From VAZQ01 sp963807865 (GTDB lineage Bacteria > Pseudomonadota > Alphaproteobacteria > Rhizobiales > Xanthobacteraceae), in the NCBI GenBank assembly GCA_963807865.1, contig CAWEDK010000039.1:62001-126000 (forward strand): 64,000 nucleotides of DNA, in the 5' to 3' direction. The notes below the pieces were generated by a model. It did not search any database, was not told the origin of the DNA, and saw only the letters and a program-made list of their open reading frames with translations. Shown piece after piece: positions 7,444-18,720 of this stretch. Position 1 is the first letter of the stretch, and each line of letters opens with the position of its first letter. The translations under genes were made by a program, and so were the position numbers.

Positions 7444-8383
7444 TTGGACGCGCAGCACCTGCCCGTCCTGCGTCGAGGAGACCCTCGAGCTGCTGGACGC
7501 CCGGCGCGCGGCGGGACTCTTCGTCGACGCCACGCTCGGCCTGGGCGGGCACGCCGAGGCGCTCCTGCGGCGCGTCCGACGGTCCAGCTCGTCGGCATCG
7601 ACCGCGATCCCCAGGCGCTCGAGCTGGCGGCGCGGCGGCTGGCGCCTTTCGGCGACCGGGTGCGCTTCGTCGAACGCCAACTTCCACCACCTGGAACAGG
7701 CCCTGGCCGGCATCGGGATCACCGGCGGCGTCGCCGGGATCCTGGCCGACCTCGGCGTCTCGTCGCTGCAGCTCGACACGCCGGAGCGGGGCTTCAGCTT
7801 CCGCTTCGACGCGCCGCTCGACATGCGCATGGGGCTCGCCGAACGGACCGCGGCCGACCTGGTGAACGAGGGCTCGGAGGGGGAGTTGGAAAAGATCTTC
7901 CGGGAGTACGGCGAGGAGCGGCAGGCGCGGCGGATCGCGCGCGCGATCGTGGACGCGCGGCGGGAGCAGCCGATCGAGACCACCGGCCAGCTCAAGCGCC
8001 TCATCGACCGCGTCAAGGGCAGCCGGCCGCACTGGGACGAGGGGAGCGGGTCGATCCCGCGACGCGCGTCTTCCAGGCGCTGCGCATCGCGGTCAACGAG
8101 GAGCTCGCCGGCCTGGAGGGGCTCATCGAGCAGGCGGTCGAGCTGCTGGAGGACGACGGCCGGCTGGTGATCATCTCCTACCACAGCCTGGAGGACCGGA
8201 TCGTCAAGAACACCCTGCGCGACCTGCGCCCGCGGCGAGATCGACCAGGTGACCGGCCGGCCGCACGCCGAGACGCAGCTGATCGAGGTGCTGACCAGGA
8301 AGCCGGTGCGTCCGAGCGAGGAAGAGATCGCGCTCAACCCGCGCTCCCGCTCGGCGCGGCTGCGCGCCGCGAGGAGGATCTGA
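7444..8383 (+). CDS. rsmH: 16S rRNA (cytosine(1402)-N(4))-methyltransferase RsmH (frameshifted)
   Basis: Joined frames give HLPVLREETLELLDA, FVDATLGLGGHAEALL (SAM motif I), VGIDRDPQALELAARRLAP, GILADLGVSSLQLD, FRFDAPLDMRMG, then EDGRLVIISYHSLEDRIVKN and a C-terminus with NPRSRSARLRAARRI. All are conserved RsmH motifs. The probable TTG start follows GGAGAGGAGG; the exact start is uncertain because of frame errors at about 7,475, 7,575, 7,675, 8,040 and 8,240. RsmH methylates C1402 in the ribosomal P site and is the usual second gene of dcw clusters. Confidence 0.92.
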
Positions 8384-8387
8384 TCTC

Positions 8388-8735
8388 TTGAGGAACGCCT
8401 ACGCCTTCCGCCGGCCGGTGGTCAACACCTACCTGGTCCGCGAGCGCGACCGGCGGCGCTATGCGCGAGCTGGCGCTCGTGCTGCGTGGTCGTGCTGTCG
8501 CTCGGCGGCGGGCTCTTCGCCTACACCTGGATCCATCTGGAGGTGCTGCGCACCGGCTACCGCATCGACAAGCTGGAGCGCGAGCTGCGCGAGCTGAACC
8601 GCAAGGAGCGGCAGCTCCGCCTGGAGGCCGCCTATCTGGCGAGCCCGTCCGCAGGTCGAGCGCCGCGCCGTCCAGGAGCTGGGCATGCAGCCGCCCGCGC
8701 TGGAGCAGGTGGTGTTCTGGGAGGAGCTGCCGTGA
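8388..8735 (+). CDS. ftsL: Cell division protein FtsL-like (frameshifted)
   Basis: A TTG start four bases after rsmH opens a short basic cytoplasmic segment (RRPVVNTYLVRERDRRR). One transmembrane helix follows (VVLSLGGGLFAYTWIHLEVL), then a coiled coil (YRIDKLERELRELNRKERQL), ending in LEQVVFWEELP. This single-span, leucine-zipper plan between rsmH and ftsI is that of FtsL, the divisome scaffold that pairs with FtsB. The assignment rests on position and topology because FtsL sequences diverge. The frame breaks near 8,465 and 8,650. Its TGA overlaps the GTG of ftsI. Confidence 0.75.
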
Positions 8736-10616
8736 AGCTCCGGATGCCCCGCCTGCGGATCGCCGCCGTGATCGGCGCGCTCTGGATCGCGGCCATCGCC
8801 GGGCGCCTGTACTACCTGCAGGTGGCCGCTACGACCACTACGCGGCGAAGGCCGCGCGGCAGCAGCAGCGGGTGATCGAGCTCGATCCGCCGCGCGGCAC
8901 GATCTACGACGCCCGCGGCCGCGAGCTGGCGGTGTCGGTCCAGGTCGACTCGGCCTACGCCGTGCCGCCCGAGATCGCGCGACCCGCTCGCCGCGGCCGC
9001 GGCAGCTCGCCAGGCCGTGCCCGGGCTCGACGCGAAGAAGCTCGCCCGCGAGCTGGCGCGCGACCGCGAGTTCGTCTGGGTGGCGCGCAAGCTCGATCCG
9101 CCGGTCGCCGAGGCCGTGCGCGCGCTGGAGCTCGCCGGGCATCCACTTCCTGCCCGAGAGCAAGCGCTACTACCCGATGCGCGAGCTGGCCGCCCAGGTG
9201 CTCGGCTACGTCGGCACCGACAACCACGGCCTCGCCGGCCTCGAGCTGCTCTACGACGAGAAGGTCGCGGGCAAGCCGGGGCTGCGCACGGTGCTGCGCG
9301 ACGCGCGGCGCGCACGGTGGTGGCGCCGGGGCTGTCGTTCGCCGAGGCCGAGCCGGGCCAGGACCTCCACCTGACGCTCGACGCGGCGATCCAGCACATC
9401 GTCGAGCGCGAGCTGGCGCGGGCGGTGGAGGAGCGCGGCGCGAGCCGCGGCAGGGCGGTGTTCCTCGATCCGCGCGACCGGCGCCGTGCTGGCCATGGCG
9501 TCCTATCCCGGCGTTCGATCCCAACCAGTTCGGCACGCTATCCGCCGGCGCGCTGGCGCAACCGGGCGATCATGGACGTCTACGAGCCGGGCTCGACGTT
9601 CAAGATCATCACCGCCGCGGCGGCGCTCGGCTCGGGCATGGTCGCGCGCCGACGGACGAGTTCGACTGCGAGATGGGCGGCATCGTCGTCTCCGGCAAGC
9701 GCATCCGCGACCACAAGCCGTTCGGCCGCCTGACGTTCGCGCAGGTGCTGGCGAAGTCGAGCAACGTCGGCGTGATCAAGGCCGCGCTGCTGGTCGGCGA
9801 CCAGCGCCTGTACAAGACGATCCGCGCCTTCGGCTTCGGCCGGCCGACCGGGATCGACCTGCCCGGCGAGAGCTCGGGCATCCTCCATCCCGATGGAGCG
9901 CTGGGGGATGCGCGGCAAGGCCTACATCTCGTTCGGCCAGGGGATCTCGGTCACGCCGCTCCAGCTCGCCTCGGCGGTGGCGGCGGTGGCCAACGAGCGG
10001 CACGCTGCTGAGGCCGCACGTGGTGGCGGCGGTCGGCCAGGGGGACGCGGTCGCAGGTCAGCCATCGCCGAACAGCGGGCCGGCGGTGGTGGGGCATCCG
10101 ATCGCTCCGGCCACGGCGCGCGAGCTCAGCCGGCTGCTCGAAGGGGTGGTGACCAGGGCACGGGCAAGGGCGCCGGCGGTCGCGGGCTACCGGGTGGCGG
10201 GCAAGACCGGCACGGCGCAGATCCCGGTGCGCCGGCGGCTACTCGCGCAACGGCTATCTGCCGAGCTTCGTCGGCTTCGCGCCGGTGGACCGGCCGGTGA
10301 TCGTCGGCGTGGTGGCGATCGCCGAGCCGCAGGGTTGGAGTACCACGGCGGGCAGGTGGCGGCGCCGGTCTTCGGCGCGATCGCCCGGCAGGTGCTGCTC
10401 TACCTGGGCGTCCGGCCGGAGCGCGAGGCGCCGGGGCTGCTGGCCCGGGCGAGGTGCCAGATCGGCGAGCGCCGAGCCCGTTCCGGACGGAGAGCCCGCC
10501 TCCGGTGGCGCAGCCGGTGCCGGCCGCCGTTCGAGCCGGCCGAAGACGTCGGGATCGTGGAGCCCGAGAGCGTGCCTTCTTCGACCGGAGGAGGCCGCTC
10601 TCATGCGCCTTTCTGA
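8732..10616 (+). CDS. ftsI: Peptidoglycan DD-transpeptidase FtsI/PBP2-type (frameshifted)
   Basis: A single N-terminal membrane span (LRIAAVIGALWIAAIAGRLY) precedes the PBP dimerisation domain (PPRGTIYDARGRELA). The transpeptidase domain has the three active-site motifs: STFK (9,593-9,604), SSN in AKSSNVGVIK (9,757-9,765) and KTGTAQ (from 10,203). The enzyme cross-links septal peptidoglycan. More than eight frame breaks occur, most from one extra G or C. The GTG start overlaps the ftsL stop. The end shown, overlapping murE by 14 bases, is the best available in-frame stop but could be off. A class B PBP of the SpoVD type is the alternative name. Confidence 0.9.
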
Positions 10617-12063
10617 GGTGTCTGAGGAGGTGCTGCCCATGGCCGATCCGGAGGTCACGGGCGTCGCTCACGACTCGCGGGCCGTCGAGCCGGGCGACCT
10701 GTTCGTGGCCCTGGTCGGGCAGCGCTTCGACGGCCGCGCGTTCGCGCCGGCCGCGGTGGAGCGGGGCGCGGTGGCGGTGCTCGGGCCCGGCGCCGGCACC
10801 GGTCGAGGTGCCCTGGGTGCCGGTCGAGGACCCGCGCGCCGTGCTCGGTCCTCTGGCCGCCGCGTCTACGGCCATCCGGACCGCGAGCTGGTGCATGGCC
10901 GGGGTCACCGGCACGAACGGCAAGTCGACCGTGGCGACGCTGATCGCCGCGGTGCTCGACGCCGCGGACCTGCCGGCCGGGTTCATCGGCACGCTGGGCT
11001 ACCGCTTCGGCGACCGGACGCTTCCCGGGCGGGCACACGACGCCCGAGGCCTCCGACCTGTTCCGCACGCTGCGCCGGATGCGCGACGCCGGCGCCCGCG
11101 CCGTGGCCATGGAGGTCTCCTCGCACGCGCTCGACATGGGGCGGGTCGCGGGCGCCTCCTTCGACGTCGCCGTGTTCACGAACCTGACCCGGGACCACCT
11201 GGACTACCACCCGGACATGGAGAGCTACTTCGCGGCCAAGCGGCGGCTCTTCAGCCAGCTCAAGCCGGGCGGCCGGGCGGTGGTCAACGTCGAGGACCCG
11301 TACGGCCGGCGGCTCGCGGCCGAGATGCCGGAGGCGCGTGACCTTCGGCGAGGGTGGGCGACGTGCGGGTCGCGCGAGGTGCGAGATGACGCCGGCCGGC
11401 ATGCGCGGGACGCTGGTCACGCCGCGCGGCGAGGTGCCGTTCGCGACGCCGCTGCTCGGCCGCTACAACCTGCCGAACCTGCTCGCCGCGGCGGCGGCGG
11501 CCGAGGCGCTGGACCTCCCGCATGCGGCGGTCGACGGCGGCGCTCGCGGCGCAGCGGCCGGTCCCGGGCCGGATGGAGCCGGTCGACCGCGGCCAGCCGT
11601 TCCCGGTGTTCGTCGACTACGCCCACACCGACGCGGCGCTCGATGCGGCGCTGCGCTCGGCGCGCGAGATCGCGGGGCTGGGAAGGTGGCGGTGGTCTTC
11701 GGCTGCGGCGGCGACCGCGACCGCGGCAAGCGTCCGCTGATGGGCCGGGTGGCCGGCGAGCTGGCCGACCTGCCGATCGTCACCTCGGACAACCCGCGCA
11801 GCGAGGACCCGCTGGCGATCCTCGCCGCGGTCGAGGAGGGGGTGCGGGCGAGCGGCCGGACGCGGCTACCGGGTGGTGCCCGACCGCCGCGAGGCGATCC
11901 GCGAGGCGATCGTCGCGGCCGAGCCCGGGCTGGGCCGTGCTGGTCGCGGGCAAGGGGCACGAGCGGGAGCAGATCGTCGGCGACCAGAAGCTTCCGTTCT
12001 CCGATTTCGACGAGATCGAGCAAGGCTTTGGAGGAGCGCTTTGGCACGTCTGACCGTGGCTGA
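10603..12063 (+). CDS. murE: UDP-N-acetylmuramoyl-tripeptide synthetase MurE (frameshifted)
   Basis: The protein starts MRLSEVSEEVLP. It has the N-terminal Mur domain (GVAHDSRAVEPGDLFVAL), the ATP loop GVTGTNGKSTVATL, FIGTLGYRFGD, AVAMEVSSHALDMGRV and FTNLTRDHLDYHPDMESYF, all diagnostic of MurE. The C-terminal domain carries SDNPRSEDP; the DNPR motif indicates meso-diaminopimelate as the added residue. At least seven frame breaks occur (about 10,797, 11,030, 11,340, 11,540, 11,680, 11,860 and 12,020). Correcting the last gives the stop at 12,063, overlapping murF by 23 bases. Confidence 0.93.
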
Positions 12064-13433
12064 GGTCGCCCGCGCGATGGGCGGCCGGATCGTCTCGGGC
12101 GATCCCGGGCAGGAGTGCGCCGGCGCGGCCATCGACTCCCGCGCGGTCCAGCGGCGGCGAGATCTTCTTCGCCCTGCCCGGCGCGCGCACGGACGGCCAC
12201 CGCTTCGTGCCGCACGCTCGGCCGGGCGCCGGCGCGGCGGTGGTCCAGGAGGAGGTCGCGGCTCCGGAGGGCGTGGCCGTGATCCGCGTCGAGGACACGT
12301 TCAAGGCGCTGCAGGACCTCGCGCGCCACGTGCGCGTCGAAGGGCGTGCCGGAGAAGCTCGTCGGGATCACCGGCTCGGCGGGCAAGACCACGACCAAGG
12401 AGCTGCTCGCGGCGATGCTCGAGCTCCCGCTTCCGGGTCGCCAGGACGGTGGGGAACTTCAACAACCTGATCGGCTTCCCGCTCTGCCTGCTCAACGTGC
12501 CGGACGGCACCGAGTGGATGGTGGCCGAGATGGGCATGTCCACCGCGGGCGAGCTGCGCGAGCTGAGCCTGATGGGCCGGCCGGACGCCGCGGTGTTCAC
12601 GGTCGTGCGGCCGGTCCACCTGGAGTTCTTCGCCAGCGTGCGGGCGATCGCCGAGGCCAAGGCCGAGCTGCTGGCCGGGCTCGCGCCGGGAGGGCCGGTG
12701 ATCGCCAACGCCGACGATCCCGAGGTGGCGCGGATCGCCCGCCGGCATCGAGGCGAGCGGCCGGGTGGTCTGGTACGGCATCGAGTCCGAGGACGTGGAT
12801 GTCGAGCTGCGCGACCTCGCTCCCGGACCGGAGGGGATCGGCAGCCGGTTCCGCCTGGAGGCGGGCAGCGAGAGCGCGGAGGTGAGCCTGCCGCTCCACG
12901 GCCTCTACAACGTCGAGAACTGCCTGGCCGCCGCGGCCTGCGCCTGGGCGCTCGGCCTCTCTCTGGACGAGATCGCCGAGGCCGTGCGCGACGTGCGGCC
13001 GGCCTCGATGCGCGGCGTGGTCCACCGCGGGCAGCGTTCACGCTGGTGGACGACTCCTACAACTCCAATCCCGCCGCGCTGGCAAGGCGCTGGAGGGCGC
13101 CGCGCTGCTGCCCGGGCAAGCGGCGGGTGGCGGTCCTGGGCGACATGCTGGAGCTGGGTCCCGAGGGGCCGCGCTTCCATCGCGAGTCGGGCGAGCTGGC
13201 GGCGCGGCTCGGGCTTCTCGCCGGTCCTCGGGGTCGGCGAGCTGTCGCGCGAGCTGGTCGCCGGAGCCGGCGCGGGCGCCGAGGCGCACTGGGTGCCCGA
13301 TGCCGCGGCGGCGGCGGAGTGGGCGGCGCGCGAGGTCCGCGAAGGCGATCTCGTGCTGGTCAAGGCGTCGCGCGGCGTCGGGCTCGACGCGGTGGTCCGC
13401 AGGTTGCTGCCGGGAGCGGGAGGAGGCGCACTG

Positions 13434-13434
<1 letters not shown>
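12041..13434 (+). CDS. murF: UDP-N-acetylmuramoyl-tripeptide-D-alanyl-D-alanine ligase MurF (frameshifted)
   Basis: A TTG start gives LARLTVAEVARAMGGRIVSG. Then come the N-terminal domain (CAGAAIDSRAVQ, GEIFFALPG), the ATP loop GITGSAGKTTTKEL, NFNNLIGFPL, EMGMSTAGEL, LHGLYNVENCLAAAA and DDSYNSNPAA, ending LVKASRGVGLDAVVRRLLP. These are MurF motifs in the right order. It adds D-Ala-D-Ala to complete the UDP-muramyl-pentapeptide. An extra G near 13,412 hides the real stop (13,432-13,434). With that corrected, the stop overlaps the mraY ATG as TGATG. Several other one-base breaks are present. Confidence 0.93.
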
Positions 13435-14508
<1,074 letters not shown>

Positions 14509-14512
<4 letters not shown>

Positions 14513-15876
14513 GAGCGCCCTGGGGCAAGCGGCCGCTTCGAGCGGGTGCTGGTGTACGGCCTGGGGATGTCCGGCCGCGCCGCGGCGAAGATGCTGCTCG
14601 AGCGCGGCGTCTCGGTGGTCGCGCGTCGACTGCGAAGCCGGACGTGGACGTCTCGGACTTCTCGCGGCGAAGTTCGAGCTCTGGCCCGGCGGCGAGCCGT
14701 CCGAGCTGCCGCCGCCCGCGGGCGGGTTCGACGCCGTGGTCGTCTCCCCCGGCGTGCCCATGGACAAGCCGCTCCTGGACGATGCGCGGCGCAAGGGCGT
14801 GCCGGTGATCGCCGAGGTCGAGCTGGCCGCGCCGTTCCTCAACGGGCCGATCGTGGCGATCACCGGCAGCAACGGCAAGAGCACCACGACCGCGCTGACC
14901 GGCGCCATGCTGCAAGGCGGCGGGACATAAAGTGGAAGTCTGCGGCAACATCGGCGATCCGCTGGTGGGGAAGATCGACGGCCCGGTCGGCCGCGTGTTC
15001 GTGGTCGAGCTGTCGAGCTTCCAGATCGAGGGGATCGTCACGCTGAAGCCGCGCGCCGCGGCGCTGCTCAACCTCGCGGAGGACCACCTCGACCGCTACG
15101 GCTCGATGGCGGCCTACGCCGCGGCCAAGAAGCGGCTGTTCCTGAACCAGGACGCCGCCGGGATCGCCGTGCTCAACGCCGACGATCCGGAGACGCTGGA
15201 CGTCGAGACCCAGGCGCGCAAGCGCTTCTTCTCGCGGCGCGGCCGGGTCGAGGACGGCTGCTATCGCGCGGCGACGGCCGGGTGATCGAGGTCACGCCGG
15301 GCGAGCCGGACGTGGATCTCTTCCTGGCCTCGGACGTGCCGCTCGCCGGGGTGCAGAACCTGGAGAACGCCATGGCCGCGGCGCTGCTCGCGCGGGCGAT
15401 CGGCGCCGAGCCCGCCGAGCTGCGCGACCGGGCTCCTCGGGTTCAAGGGGCTGCCGCACCGCATGGAGCGGGTCGGCGAGAAGGACGGCGTCGTCTGGTA
15501 CAACGACTCCAAGGGGACCAACCCCGCCGCGACCGCCAAGTCGCTCGAAGGGTTCGCGGACGGCACCGTCCATCTGATCCTCGGCGGCCGCAACAAGGGC
15601 GCGGACCTGGCCACGCTCGACGCCGATCGTGCGGCAGAAGGTGCGCCGCGCCTACCTGATCGGCGAGTCGGCGGGCGACTTCGAGCAGGCGCTCGGCAGG
15701 AGCCGTCCCGCTGGAGCATTCGGAGACCCTGGAGCGCGCCGTGCCAGTCCGCGGCGCAGCAGGCGCAGGCGGGCGAGGCCGTGGTGCTCTCGCCGGCCTG
15801 CGCGAGCTTCGACCAGTTCCGCAACTTCGTCCATCGCGGCGAGGTCTTCCAGGCCCTCGTTCGCGAAGCGTTCTGA
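14509..15876 (+). CDS. murD: UDP-N-acetylmuramoylalanine-D-glutamate ligase MurD (frameshifted)
   Basis: Joined frames give VLVYGLGMSGRAAAKMLLE, VVSPGVPMDKPLLDDAR, the ATP loop AITGSNGKSTTTALTG, VCGNIGDPLVG, VVELSSFQIEGIV, NLAEDHLDRYGSM, GLPHRMERVGEKDGVVWYND and LILGGRNKGADL, ending in SPACASFDQFRNFVHRGE. These are the complete MurD motifs. The enzyme adds D-Glu to UDP-MurNAc-L-Ala. The start overlaps the mraY stop. A one-base G insertion near 14,914 creates an apparent TAA in the middle; other breaks are near 14,530, 14,627, 15,285, 15,435, 15,630 and 15,705. Confidence 0.95.
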
Positions 15877-15886
15877 GGAGGGCCGG

Positions 15887-16978
15887 ATGGCGAAGAAGCT
15901 CGCGTTTGACAAGGTGCTCTTCACCACCGTGACCCTGCTGCTCGCGTTCGGGCTGGTGATGGTCTACTCGGCGAGCGCCGCGCTGGCGCGCCAGCAGCAG
16001 CCGCTGACCTTCAATCCGTTCCTGATCAAGCAGGCGGTGGCGGCCGGCCTCGGGCTGGTGCTGATGGTCTGGCTCATGGTGCTCGACTACCGGACGCTGC
16101 GCCGGCCGGCGGTGATCTATTCGCTGCTGTTCGGCGTCATGGCGCTGCTGGTGCTGGTGCTCTTCGCGCCGGAGCGCAACGCGACGCACCGCTGGTTCTT
16201 CGTGGGCGGCTTCTCGTTCCAGCCGTCCGAGCTGGCGAAGCTCGCGCTGATCCCGTTCCTGGCCTACCTGATCGAGAAGAAGCAGGAGCAGGTCAACCAG
16301 GCGTCGTTCCTGGTGCCGGCGGCGCTCTTCACCGGCCTGCTCGCGGCGCTGATCCTGATCGAGCCGGACATGGGCACGGCCGTGCTGCTCGCGGGCGACG
16401 GCCTTCTTCATGATCTTCCTGGCCGGGCTGTCCTGGCGCTTCATCCTGGGCTCGCTCGCCGCGGTGCCGCCGCTGCTGATCGCCCTCGTGCTGGCCGAGC
16501 CCTACCGGCGGCGAGCGGTTCTTCGCGTTCCTCGACCCCGAGAAGGACCCGCTCGGCAGCGGCTTCCAGGCGCTGCAGTCGCTGATCGCGGTCGGCTCGG
16601 GCGGCGTCTTCGGCGTGGGCGCGGGGCAGAGCGTGCAGAAGCTCTACTTCCTGCCGCACCCGGAGTCGGACTTCATCTTTTCGATCGTGGCCGAGGAGCT
16701 CGGCATGATCGGCTGCGCTGGCGATGGTCGCCGCCTTCGCCGTGCTCGCCTGGCGCGGCATGGTCGCGGGCGCCAAGGCGCCGGACACGTTCGGGCGCTA
16801 TCTCGGCTGGGGCTTCACCGGCGTGCTCGTCATGCAGGCGCTGATCAACGTCAGCGTCACCGTGGCGCTCTTCCCCACCAAGGGGATTCCGCTGCCGTTC
16901 ATCTCGTACGGCGGGTCCTCCCTGGTGGTGACGCTCTGCGCCTGCGGCGTCCTGCTCAACGTCTCGCAGCACGGATGA
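15887..16978 (+). CDS. ftsW: Lipid II polymerase/flippase-family protein FtsW (frameshifted)
   Basis: The start ATG follows GAGGAGGGCC. The polytopic SEDS protein has VMVYSASAALA, HRWFFVGGFSFQPSELAKLA, EPDMGTAV, a central break and the C-terminal PFISYGGSSLVVTL. The Ser/Gln-rich FQPSELAKL and GGSSL segments mark the FtsW/RodA/SpoVE family. It polymerises septal glycan strands with the class B PBP encoded upstream. Frame errors lie near 16,398, 16,510 and 16,722. The stop overlaps the putative murG start (ATGA). Position between murD and murG supports FtsW over RodA. Confidence 0.93.
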
Positions 16979-17650
16979 ACGGGAATGCGATGGCACCGAC
17001 CGGAGACAACACCGGTTCTTCACGCGCTTCTCGCGGGTGGCGGCACGGGTGGCCACATTTTCCCGGCGCTCGCGGTTGCCGAGGAGCTTGGGAAGCGGGG
17101 GTGGCGCGTGAGCTTCGCCGGCAACGAGACCGGCATGGAGGCGCGCCTCGTGCCCGAGCGCGGCATCCCGTTCCACGCGCTGCCCGCGAAGCCGATGGTC
17201 GGCCGCGGGATCGTCGGCAAGGTGCGGTCGCTGGCGACGCTGGCCGCCTCGGGCCGCGCCGCCGCGAAGCTGATCCGCGAGCTCGAAGGTGGACGTGGTG
17301 CTCGGCACGGGCGGCTACGTCTCGGCTCCGGCCGTGGTCGGAGCGCGGCTGGCGGGCCGGCCGATCCTGCTCCTGGAGCCCAACGCCCGGGCCGGCGTGG
17401 CGAACCGCTGGCTCTCGCGCTGGGCGTCCGCGGCGGCGATCGGCTATCCGGAGACGGCGCACGATCTCAAGTGCCCGGCCTGGGTGACGGGCGTGCCGGT
17501 CCGCGCGCGCTTCTTCGAGGTTCCCGCGGAGCTGCCGCCGTCATGAATCCGCCGCGTCTTCTCGTGCTCGGCGGCAGCCAGGGCGCGAAGCAGATCAACG
17601 AGGCCATGCCCGAAGTGGCGAAGCGATTGATCGAGAGGATGCCTGGAGTG
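16975..17650 (+). CDS. murG: MurG N-acetylglucosaminyltransferase, truncated at the junction
   Basis: After a short N-terminus the family glycine loop appears as LLAGGGTGGHIFPALAVAEE, followed by GWRVSFAGNETGMEARLVP, VVLGTGGYVSAPAVVGARL, ILLLEPNARAGVANRWLS and LVLGGSQGAKQINEAMPEV. The homology then ends abruptly after LIERMPGV, where the sequence becomes antisense hemB. About 130-150 C-terminal residues, including the UDP-GlcNAc-binding half, are missing. One early insertion and breaks near 17,287 and 17,543 are also present. In the source genome the gene is presumably complete, because it is essential. Confidence 0.9.
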
Positions 17651-17662
17651 CGCTGCCGCCAT
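17645..17662. other. Chimeric junction between two genomes
   Basis: To the left the plus strand encodes MurG up to RMPGV. To the right the minus strand encodes HemB from its N-terminus to about SGEYAMIMAA. Both essential genes lose their C-terminal parts here in tail-to-tail orientation, and gene content changes from a dcw cluster to alphaproteobacterial genes. No insertion sequence, repeat or recombinase is at the site. A mis-join at a short shared stretch such as CGCTGCCGC is the simplest reading. Confidence 0.85.
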
Positions 17663-18586
17663 GATCATCGCGTACTCGCCCGACACCTGGTAGGCGAACG
17701 TCGGCATCGCGAACACGTCCCGCACCCGGCGCAGGATGTCGAGATACGGCATGCCTGGCTTGACCATGATCATGTCGGCGCCTTCCGCGATGTCGAGTTC
17801 GACCTCGCGCAGCGCTTCGTCCGAATTGCCCGGGTCCATCTGGTAGGTGCGCTTGTCGCCGGTCAGCGTCGTGGCCGAGCCGACGGCGTCGCGGAACGGG
17901 CCGTAGAACGCCGAGGCATACTTGGCCGCGTAGGCCATGATCGACACATCGCACAGCCCGGCGGCGTCGAGCCCGGCGCGGATGGCGCCGACCCGGCCGT
18001 CCATCATGTCGGACGGGGCGATAATGTCGCACCCCGCCTCGGCCTCGACCAGCGCCTGGCGGACCAGGACTTCGACCGTCTCGTCGTTCAGGATTTCGCC
18101 ATCGCGGATCAGGCCGTCGTGGCCGTGGCTGGTGTAGGGGTCGAGCGCCACATCGCACAGGACGCCGAGCTGCGGAACTTCGCGCTTAATGGCCCGGATC
18201 GCCCGGCAGACCAGATTTTCGGGATTGAGCGCCTCTGCGCCGGCCTCGTCCCGCAACGCCGGATCGGTATAAGGAAACAGCGCCACGCACGGGATTTTCA
18301 GCCCTGCGGCGCGTTCGGCCTCGCGCACCGCCTCGTCGACCGAAAGGCGCTCCACCCCCGGCATGGAGGGCACCGGGATGCGGGCTTTGACGCCGTCGAC
18401 CAGAAATAGCGGCCAAATCAGGTCATCGGCGGTCAATACGTTCTCGCGGACCAGACGGCGGGCCCAATCGGCCTTGCGGTTCCGCCGGGGGCGGACGGTC
18501 AGATCAAGCGCCCGCCCGGTGGCGGCCGCCCGGGTTTCGGGAGGGTCCAGACGGACTTCGATCGGGCGTCCGTACTTGATCGCCAT
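17655..18586 (-). CDS. hemB: Delta-aminolevulinic acid dehydratase (porphobilinogen synthase), 3' end lost at the junction
   Basis: About 308 residues remain. They include LTADDLIWPLFLVDG, VPSMPGVERLSVDEAV, CDVALDPYTSHGHDGL, AGCDIIAPSDMMDGRVGAIR, the Lys-containing SIMAYAAKYASAFYGPFRDA, RTYQMDPGNSDEAL, and the Schiff-base Lys in ADMIMVKPGMPYLD. Homology stops after YQVSGEYAMIMAA. The last 40-50 residues, which carry the remaining substrate loop, are replaced by antisense murG. The enzyme condenses two 5-aminolevulinate molecules in haem synthesis. It is divergent from the caspase-like gene by 134 bases. Confidence 0.93.
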
Positions 18587-18720
18587 AATGATACTCCAAT
18601 GTCGTACTGTCTTAGCCGGTCTAGATCAGAGCCGCTACCAGCACCGCGGCCTTTGGTGGCTCGCGCCTGTTTTCGGAATTGGTTTTGGTGCAGGTTAGCG
18701 GCAACTCCCTGGAGTAGGAC

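Noticed and set aside
17444..17650. C-terminal 69 residues of the long hemB frame
   Set aside because: They are antisense murG and bear no resemblance to HemB ends.
16985..18409. 474-residue plus-strand ORF that appears to fuse MurG with another domain
   Set aside because: Only the first third is MurG. The rest is antisense hemB; the fusion is produced by the chimeric junction.
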